From Jingyaoa shaoxingensis (lineage in GTDB: Bacteria; Bacillota; Clostridia; Lachnospirales; Lachnospiraceae), in assembly GCF_014385005.1 (NCBI RefSeq), contig NZ_JACRSZ010000008.1, positions 117,045-181,044 of the forward strand: DNA of 64,000 nucleotides, read 5' to 3'. Positions 59,345 to 64,000 of this stretch are shown here, piece after piece. The stretch's first letter is position 1. Each line of letters opens with the position of its first letter. The notes under the pieces are model-generated. The model saw nothing but the letters and a program-made list of their open reading frames with translations, did no database searches and was not told where the DNA came from. A program made the translations under genes and the position numbers.

Positions 59345-60010
59345 TTAAGCAACTTCTTTTTTCATTGCCTTATAGCCAATCAACACTGTCCACACATAGG
59401 CACATGTTTTAGGAATCATCAGCATACCGATCATTGGTATTACCTCTGCCCACAACACAACCGGAATATAGAATGCAAAGCTCAGGACGATTGTCAGCCA
59501 CATCCAACGGAAAGATGTATCATGATTTTCTTTTGCACTTTTATAGAATAAAACGATGATTATCAGTCCCATCAGTGCAAACGGAATGTTCCGGTAGATA
59601 CCCCAGGAAAGCGGAGCATCTGCAGTGAGCCACTTATTCTGAGGCATCATACACAAAACAATTCTTAATACTGCAAGACCATAGATAATTGCTGTAGTTG
59701 TTTTACGGTCTTTGATCTGATAACGTTCACGCCATACATGATAAAGTACCACATAAAAGATGGTCATGGTAATGGATGTTATCCACTTACCCAGTCCCAG
59801 CTGTACGGTAAAATTCTCAAGACCGGTTGTACAAAGTGCGGTTGCACGAGGAATCAGGTGGAATGCATCTCCACTGCCTAGCAGAACTGCCATCATTCCA
59901 AACAAGGTAAACTGACGATTTCCTTTGCTCTTACAGATCATTAAAATTCCGATTGTAATAACTGAAATCAAATATACGGTGTCAAATAAAGTTTCTACGA
60001 TTGCCTGCAT
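59345..60010 (-). CDS. Polytopic membrane protein under TetR control, function unknown
   Basis: A 221-residue protein with about seven spans (VYLISVITIGILMIC, FTLFGMMAVLLGSGDAFHLI, SITMTIFYVVLYHVW and others). I do not recognise the family with certainty. The sequence GSGDAFHLIPR in span 2 and the charged WRERYQIKDRKTTT loop are notable. I start it at 60010, 9 bases after AAAGGA. A TGAAC-ATT-GTTCA palindrome lies upstream and matches palindromes in the promoter of the adjacent TetR gene, so it is very likely repressed by that TetR protein. Confidence 0.75.
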   Translation of the reverse strand: MQAIVETLFDTVYLISVITIGILMICKSKGNRQFTLFGMMAVLLGSGDAFHLIPRATALCTTGLENFTVQLGLGKWITSITMTIFYVVLYHVWRERYQIKDRKTTTAIIYGLAVLRIVLCMMPQNKWLTADAPLSWGIYRNIPFALMGLIIIVLFYKSAKENHDTSFRWMWLTIVLSFAFYIPVVLWAEVIPMIGMLMIPKTCAYVWTVLIGYKAMKKEVA

Positions 60011-60045
60011 AATGAAACATCCTTTCATATTTTAAAATTTTATAT

Positions 60046-60058
60046 TGAACATTGTTCA
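60046..60058. promoter_or_regulatory. TetR operator at the membrane-protein gene
   Basis: TGAAC ATT GTTCA, an exact half-site match to TGAAC GCT GTTCA in the regulator's own promoter. Confidence 0.7.
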
Positions 60059-60120
60059 TTTTGTTTCAAAAATTTTCCCACAATACTATGTGGGAGAATT
60101 TCATAGCAGTGGGAGTCATC

Positions 60121-60684
60121 TCACATCTGATATAAAGTTTTATGAATAAGCGTCAACACTGACGATGGATCATAATCCTGACGAATCATCGATACTAATA
60201 TTAAAGAAAATAATATATCTGCAAATTGTCTTTCCGTAAATTGCTGATCGAATACATCTGAACGAATCTTAGAATCGTTCTTTAATATATCATACAATCC
60301 ATTCTGGATATGTCCCCATGTCTGCAGCATTTTCTTTTTCCCGTCCGTTTTTTCATCTTTCATGAATACGAACGAATGAAGCGAGAAAAACCCCGGAAAT
60401 TGCTTATTTCCATATTCTAATCTTTTATAGATCCATGAGATACACGCAACAACATCTTTAAAGACCTGTTCATCTTCAGGTTGAAAAAAGATTTCGCGCC
60501 AAATACTCTCAATGGTATCCCCAAGTAAATCTGCTTTGGATTCGTAATAATTATAAATTGTACCGGTTGACACGGAACATCTTGATGCCACTGCCCGTAT
60601 GCTTACGGCCGCCCATCCATTTTCTTTCATCAATTCGCGGCTGGCAGCCAATATATCTTCTTTTGAAGTAGCAAGATGATTCAA
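60121..60684 (-). CDS. TetR/AcrR-family transcriptional repressor
   Basis: A 187-residue repressor. The helix-turn-helix is at residues 27-46 (IRAVASRCSVSTGTIYNYYE); the C-terminal all-helical domain binds an unknown ligand. It is upstream of the membrane-protein gene on the same strand. Palindromes TGAAC-nnn-GTTCA occur in front of both genes. Confidence 0.88.
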   Translation of the reverse strand: MNHLATSKEDILAASRELMKENGWAAVSIRAVASRCSVSTGTIYNYYESKADLLGDTIESIWREIFFQPEDEQVFKDVVACISWIYKRLEYGNKQFPGFFSLHSFVFMKDEKTDGKKKMLQTWGHIQNGLYDILKNDSKIRSDVFDQQFTERQFADILFSLILVSMIRQDYDPSSVLTLIHKTLYQM

Positions 60685-60719
60685 TTTCTAACCTCCAATG
60701 TGTGATCGATAGTTTATAA

Positions 60720-60768
60720 TGAACGCTGTTCATATTGAAAATATACACTGTTCATGTTGCTTTGTCAA
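60720..60768 (-). promoter_or_regulatory. TetR gene promoter with overlapping operators
   Basis: On minus: TTGACA (60768-60763), 17-base spacer, TATATT (60745-60740). TGAAC GCT GTTCA lies at 60720-60732, just downstream of the -10 box, and a degenerate TATAC ACT GTTCA at 60742-60754 overlaps spacer and -10. Confidence 0.75.
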
Positions 60769-60837
60769 TACTTTTTTTACCGTCATGAAATCAATCAAGC
60801 GTACAAAAAGAGGCTGTCAGTTTTTTTATTTTATCAC

Positions 60838-61296
60838 TTAAATTACTGAAGCAATCTTTTTCAAATTAGCAAGACCTTCTCTCGCCAGATCTTCTCCTGT
60901 TTCAGCAAATTTTCTCCATATTGCACAGTTCCCTGCTGTTTTTTCAAAGCTTGGATCAAACGACTCAATTACTAACGGTCCCTCATATCCAATTTCTACA
61001 AGTGCTCTAAAAAATTCCTCAAATGGAACCATGCCTGTGCCAGGAATTCCTCTGTCATTTTCATTTACATGTACATAACCTAGATATTCCTTTCCACAAT
61101 TCAAAACTGCTTTCCGAAAACTTTTTTCTTCTCTTATCATATGGAAACAGTCTAAATGAACTTTTATATTTGGGGCTCCTACATCCTTGCAAAACTGCAC
61201 TGCATCAGACGCAATATTTAAAATATGAGTCTCAAAGCGATTTACGCATTCCACACATATCACCACGTCTCCTGTTTTTTGAGCGTAATCGGTAAC
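60838..61296 (-). pseudogene. D-tagatose/D-psicose 3-epimerase-like C-terminal remnant
   Basis: The frame encodes the C-terminal half of a sugar phosphate isomerase/epimerase TIM barrel: DYAQKTGDVVICVECVNRFE, then VHLDCFHM, YVHVNENDRGIPGTG and LVIESFDP, with the metal ligands (Glu, Asp, His, Glu) in order. The N-terminal 130 or so residues are missing. At its upstream end the sequence changes frame and becomes a Gfo/Idh/MocA dehydrogenase fragment, so a deletion has joined two genes. Confidence 0.8.
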
Positions 61297-61297
61297 C

Positions 61298-61477
61298 ATT
61301 ATCATCTACACCAATTAATTGATTGGATGCGTCTTTCTTATCAAGTGTTGTGATAAATGCCTGTGTTTCTGTTACCGTTTGTGACGTCAAATACTGAATT
61401 AAATCTGTTTTGTGAATTCCCAGATCCGTAGTAGCTCTGGCATCCGCACCAACCATTGCTACTACCAGCATTCCCAA
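61298..61477 (-). pseudogene. Gfo/Idh/MocA oxidoreductase remnant
   Basis: The minus-strand frame carries TTDLGIHKTDLIQYLTSQTV, then TQAFITTLDKK and GVDDN, which match the region after the catalytic lysine/histidine of Gfo/Idh dehydrogenases (GVHxxDLxRYL type). Both ends are missing. It runs directly, out of frame, into the epimerase remnant. Upstream (to about 61600) the sequence is decayed and not assignable. Confidence 0.65.
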
Positions 61478-61688
61478 ATGATGTCTGCATAGTTGTAATT
61501 CCTACCTCGTGTAATTCTTTTTTTATTGTATATACCTGAAAACCATCTTCCTGCAAACGTCTTAGATTATATCCAGTTCTTACTGTTATAGTGTATACTT
61601 CTAAAATTTTTCACTGTAAATTGGCATAACATCTTATTTACCGTCATTTTCTTACTTCCATACTCTTTCAAAACTCCATATGTTCAGA
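61478..61688. other. Decayed intergenic sequence
   Basis: Short frames only; the minus frame ending near 61478 shows no family match. I see no promoter or terminator that I would defend. Confidence 0.4.
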
Positions 61689-61814
61689 TTACTTATCAAA
61701 ATATTTAGATTCCGTTGCTTGTCCCTCATAGAAAATGTAGTAACGGAATTCTTTCTTTTCCAGATATTCCTGTCGACGTTTCTTTTTCCAATTGTCTTTC
61801 TCTTTTCTACCCAT
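61689..61814 (-). pseudogene. RloB-like N-terminal remnant
   Basis: ATG at 61814, one base after the DUF1653 stop, opens a 41-codon frame: MGRKEKDNWKKKRRQEYLEK then FRYYIFYEGQATESKYFDK and a stop at 61691-61689. The basic N-terminus followed by YYIFxEGxxTExxYF is the start of RloB-type proteins, which normally continue for about 150 residues more and accompany the ATPase RloA in abortive-infection loci. Only the beginning survives here. Confidence 0.6.
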
Positions 61815-61815
61815 A

Positions 61816-62094
61816 TTATCTTGGCCAAAAAGCTACCGGAACTACCTCAAATCGATATTTCTGCTTCGCATTCGGATACTTCTCCCGATCCACTTCACTG
61901 CAAAACATATCGTATGGCCTGGCACATGTTTTATAAGGCGGATACAATGCCTGATAAATCACCAGCTTCTCATCATTTTCTGTATGCTGTGCAAAAGCCA
62001 GAATCCGGTACAAGTACTCCGCTGTTTCCAGATTTACATTTTCCCGTTTAAAATGCTGGACTACATCACCAATATGAAATCTACATTCTTCCAT
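61816..62094 (-). CDS. DUF1653-domain protein
   Basis: A 92-residue protein of the DUF1653 family, function unknown. The conserved features are GDVVQHFKRE at the N-terminus, RILAFAQHTENDEKLVIYQALY and ARPYDMFCSEVDREKYP. It is complete and starts at 62094, 6 bases after the stop of the YaiI-like gene. Relatives are small soluble proteins often found near housekeeping or mobile genes. Confidence 0.83.
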   Translation of the reverse strand: MEECRFHIGDVVQHFKRENVNLETAEYLYRILAFAQHTENDEKLVIYQALYPPYKTCARPYDMFCSEVDREKYPNAKQKYRFEVVPVAFWPR

Positions 62095-62100
62095 TTCGAA

Positions 62101-62424
62101 CTAGTTCTCCTTATCCATTGCCATATGTATCATTCTCTCGAAGGATTCTCTAAAATGCTCCTCATCCTCCGATGTTCGTTTTCTTGGTCCTTTTAAGTGA
62201 TTCTTTCCGGATGCCCTTCGTGCCTTCTTATTCAGATGCCGTTCCATAAGCATCTGGTCAATATTCTCATTGGTATACCATTTCCCGGATTGATGAATCG
62301 CATATGCGCTCTTTCCCAGCGCCATTGCCGCCACTCCGTAATCCTGTGATACAACAATATCGCCTTTATGACAAATACTGATCAGTTTATAATCCACTGC
62401 ATCTGCATCAACAAAAATCTGCAT
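62101..62424 (-). CDS. YaiI/YqxD-family protein (DUF188) with internal deletion
   Basis: A 107-residue protein; the family is usually about 150. The start MQIFVDADA is the conserved N-terminal strand, but it runs straight into VDYKLISICHKGDIVVSQDY, which normally lies about 45 residues further on; the rest (YTNENIDQMLMERHL, HLKGPRKRTSEDEEHF) is normal. The junction GATGCAGATGCAGTGGAT contains a short repeat that could have mediated the deletion. The first Asp residues of the PIN-like site remain. It may be inactive. ATG at 62424 follows AGGAG. Confidence 0.8.
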   Translation of the reverse strand: MQIFVDADAVDYKLISICHKGDIVVSQDYGVAAMALGKSAYAIHQSGKWYTNENIDQMLMERHLNKKARRASGKNHLKGPRKRTSEDEEHFRESFERMIHMAMDKEN

Positions 62425-62434
62425 ATTCTCTCCT

Positions 62435-62803
62435 TTAATTACACCTGAATGGAGTGCGAACCTCAATAAGATTACCACTCGGATCATACAGTCTTACAAG
62501 CTTCTGCCCACTTGCAAGTTCTGTCAGTTCTGTGGCATATCGAACGGAATACTTACCAGATTCATATTTCGCAAGCAATCCATCTATATCAAAATCCTCG
62601 AAATACAATTCCATCCTGTTATTAAATGGCGTAGAAGTCTCATTCAGCGTCTTCCCCCATATGTCGGCATCCTGCAACACAAGTCCCTCCGATAAGATCA
62701 CATTACCTTCATTCTTAAGAACCACTTTCAGTCCAAATAAATCCCTATAAAACTCTATGGATTTTTCCATATCCTCCACCACGATCAGTACATTTTTCAG
62801 CAT
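62435..62803 (-). CDS. VOC-superfamily protein (bleomycin-resistance/dioxygenase-like)
   Basis: A 122-residue single-domain VOC protein: MLKNVLIVVEDMEKSIEFYR at the start, FGLKVVLKNEGNVILSEG, and LVRLYDPSGNLIEVRTPF at the end. The first-strand His of glyoxalases is absent. ATG at 62803, 5 bases after AGGTGA, is preferred to the GTG at 62812. Function is not predictable. Confidence 0.83.
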   Translation of the reverse strand: MLKNVLIVVEDMEKSIEFYRDLFGLKVVLKNEGNVILSEGLVLQDADIWGKTLNETSTPFNNRMELYFEDFDIDGLLAKYESGKYSVRYATELTELASGQKLVRLYDPSGNLIEVRTPFRCN

Positions 62804-62830
62804 ATCCGTCACCTCACAATCCGCATTCAG

Positions 62831-63241
62831 TTATATTATCTTTCCGGACAAATGATCCATTTCATGCTGGCAGATCTGTGCTGTCCATCCTGACAATTTT
62901 TGGCGCTGTTTCTTCCAGTTGAAGTCATAATACTCTACTTCAATTTCCTGGTACCTGGTCGTCTTACGAACACCGTCTAGGGACAGACAACCTTCCTCTG
63001 TCTCATACATGTCATACTTTGAAACAATCACCGGATTAAACATCACAACATCTATGAATCCCATATTCACAATAATGATATTCTTCTTTACGCCAATCAT
63101 GTTTGCAGCCATACCAACGCACCGTTCCCGGTTTGCCTGCAGTGTATCCTGCAGATCCTTTCCAACCTGGATATCAGCTTTCGTAGCTGGTTCGGATGGC
63201 TGACCTAAAAAGAAAATGTCTCTTACGATTTGTTTTACCAT
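62831..63241 (-). CDS. def: Peptide deformylase
   Basis: A 136-residue metalloenzyme removing the formyl group from new proteins. Motif 2 is EEGCLSLDG and motif 3 QHEMDHLSG, giving the Cys and two His metal ligands and catalytic Glu. Motif 1 (usually GxGLAAPQ) reads VGMAANMIG, so the conserved Gln is not in its usual place; this variant is seen in a subgroup of small clostridial deformylases. It may be a secondary deformylase beside a standard one elsewhere. Confidence 0.87.
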   Translation of the reverse strand: MVKQIVRDIFFLGQPSEPATKADIQVGKDLQDTLQANRERCVGMAANMIGVKKNIIIVNMGFIDVVMFNPVIVSKYDMYETEEGCLSLDGVRKTTRYQEIEVEYYDFNWKKQRQKLSGWTAQICQHEMDHLSGKII

Positions 63242-63291
63242 TTACTTTCTCCTGTACTCCGTTTCTTATTTATCTTGATCAGAAATTTTTC

Positions 63292-63564
63292 TCATTGCAA
63301 CAATCCGCTCAAGTATTTCCTGCCTGAATTGAGGGTATTCTTCAGCTTGGCCGGGTCTAAAATGTAGTAAATATTCTCTGCGCAGACTTCTGAGATTTTG
63401 GTATAATTCACATCTCCATACCCCTCATTGGAAGCATGATGGTCAATTACCATACTTGTCTCTGCTCCCTCGTAATATTCTTTGCCAATCATCCTTGCTA
63501 AAACTGCAGTATCACATACAATAGCAGCATATTTTTCTTTTATATCCGGCTTTTCAAATGGATT
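63292..63564 (-). pseudogene. DHH-family phosphoesterase (NrnA-like) remnant
   Basis: The frame reads NPFEKPDIKEKYAAIVCDTA, ARMIGKEYYEGAETSM, then VIDHHASNEGYGDVNYTKIS, carrying the DHH motif of oligoribonuclease/pAp-phosphatase proteins. Both the N-terminus and everything after SEVCAENIYYILDPAKL are missing. Downstream of that point another frame (EEYPQFRQEILERIVAMRK) looks like the end of a different gene, so the fragment is bounded by deletions on both sides. Confidence 0.7.
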
Positions 63565-63679
63565 AAAAACCTTGTCCTGTTTTACCTGCTTTACTTTTTG
63601 CAGATTTGCTAGAAGAATTACTAGCTAATGTTTTACCGGCAACTCCAACTTTACCACCATGATGGACAGTCTTTGCCAT
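63563..63679 (-). CDS. Small basic Gly/Lys/Ser-rich protein
   Basis: A 38-residue protein starting MAKTVHHGGKVGVAGKTLAS and ending KSAKSKAGKTGQGF. GGGGGAA lies 6 bases before the ATG at 63679. The sequence is low-complexity and very basic. The last residues (TGQGF) may come from the deletion junction with the DHH remnant, so the native protein may have been a little longer. Function unknown. Confidence 0.55.
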   Translation of the reverse strand: MAKTVHHGGKVGVAGKTLASNSSSKSAKSKAGKTGQGF

Positions 63680-63774
63680 ATTATTCCCCCCTTTCACAAG
63701 TTCTCCTTTCCTTGCTATTGCACTTATGTTATATGTGATTTGCATTGCACAGTCAATCTATTAGACGAAAAAAA

Positions 63775-63847
63775 ATACTGGGGACGGTGTTCAATGGCAT
63801 TAAGTTAAGAAAATCTCACATCACAGAAATGTGGTGTGGGATTTTTT
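63775..63847 (+). mobile_element. Probable left end of a mobile element with terminator hairpin
   Basis: The stretch beginning ctggggacggtg near 63779 resembles ends of small insertion elements. AAAATCTCACATCACA (63810-63825) pairs with TGTGGTGTGGGATTTT (63830-63845) and is followed by T. The matching right end lies outside the window, so no target duplication can be checked. Confidence 0.35.
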
Positions 63848-63881
63848 TAATAAACTATTGACAAATCAGTCATAAAATGCG

Positions 63882-63924
63882 GCCGCTTTAGCTACTTCTC
63901 AAAGTTCTCAGTAGCTAAAGCGGC
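63882..63924 (+). other. Perfect 15-base stem-loop before the edge gene
   Basis: GCCGCTTTAGCTACT (63882-63896) pairs exactly with AGTAGCTAAAGCGGC (63910-63924), loop 13 bases. It lies 41 bases before the start codon at 63966. Such hairpins in transposon leaders block translation from read-through transcripts. Confidence 0.6.
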
Positions 63925-63965
63925 CCTTGTAATTAGAAAACATCTATTTACAAGGAGGAAATCGC

Positions 63966-64000
63966 ATGAATAGGAACTCACAGAAATTAAGGGATTTATT
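63966..64000 (+). CDS. Start of an unidentified gene, possibly a transposase (cut by window end)
   Basis: ATG at 63966 follows AAGGAGG by 6 bases. Only MNRNSQKLRDL is visible. Position inside a probable mobile-element end suggests a transposase, but the visible residues cannot prove it. Confidence 0.45.
   Translation, partial: MNRNSQKLRDL

Noticed and set aside
1-64000. CRISPR arrays, rRNA genes, intact prophage
   Set aside because: No regularly spaced direct repeats, rRNA sequence, or phage structural genes were seen on either strand.

Overview
The window looks like a chromosomal segment of a gut Firmicute of the family Lachnospiraceae (Blautia / Mediterraneibacter / Dorea-like). The grounds are moderate-to-low G+C, strong AGGAGG ribosome-binding sites, consensus sigma-A promoters with 17-base spacing, many carbohydrate ABC importers that lack their own ATPase, several GGDEF proteins, and family-typical genes such as an Rpn nuclease, a CdaR-type regulator beside an aconitase-like hydratase, and TraX. 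The genus is an inference; there is no rRNA here. One tRNA gene (tRNA-Leu, anticodon CAG) is present. No CRISPR array or intact prophage was seen.

Layout: (1) 0-9.3 kb: the tail of a degenerate response regulator, an aconitase-family hydratase with its CdaR-type regulator, a lone MsmX/UgpC-type ATPase, a DEDDh exonuclease, a recombinase-like protein missing key catalytic residues, and a D,D-carboxypeptidase. (2) 9.4-16.8 kb: an AbgA-like amidohydrolase; then a tight minus-strand run of FKBP, PanE-like reductase, YbaK deacylase, AprA-like flavoprotein, ferredoxin and a broken D-2-hydroxyacid dehydrogenase; then an Rpn nuclease with a structured region downstream of it. (3) 16.9-24.9 kb: a beta-galactoside locus (binding protein, two permeases, TraX, GH42 beta-galactosidase) under a LacI-family repressor with three recognisable operators. 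(4) 25-34.7 kb: a MATE pump, tRNA-Leu, a large exported protein, a diguanylate cyclase, an unexplained roughly 450-nt transcript region with serial mini-ORFs, an EamA exporter, and a small operon headed by a CopZ-like protein behind a CsoR-type box. (5) 34.7-44.6 kb: a sialic-acid locus (binding protein, two permeases, NanE, NanA, SGNH esterase; divergent NanK and RpiR regulator), convergent with a GH36 alpha-galactosidase. (6) 44.6-57 kb: a MATE pump and LysR regulator, a sugar-binding lipoprotein translationally coupled to a diguanylate cyclase, glycogen phosphorylase, an AraC regulator, and a coupled pair of EGDEF and EAL membrane proteins. (7) 57-64 kb: an acidic, tyrosine-rich exported protein, a yybP-ykoY (Mn2+) riboswitch ahead of a Ca2+/Na+ antiporter, a TetR-controlled membrane protein, a decay zone with remnants of at least four genes, and the left part of a probable mobile element at the edge.

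How the parts fit: neither sugar importer has an ATPase, so the MsmX-type protein at 4.4-5.5 kb is the obvious shared energiser. The galactoside, alpha-galactoside, sialic-acid and glycogen genes make this a glycan-foraging region. Four c-di-GMP-related membrane proteins lie within 28 kb; one of them is coupled to a periplasmic-type sugar-binding lipoprotein, which suggests nutrient-sensing input to c-di-GMP. The feature I understand least is the minus-strand region 30654-31141: a consensus promoter, internal repeats, several Shine-Dalgarno sites each followed by a very short ORF, and a strong terminator with no gene downstream.
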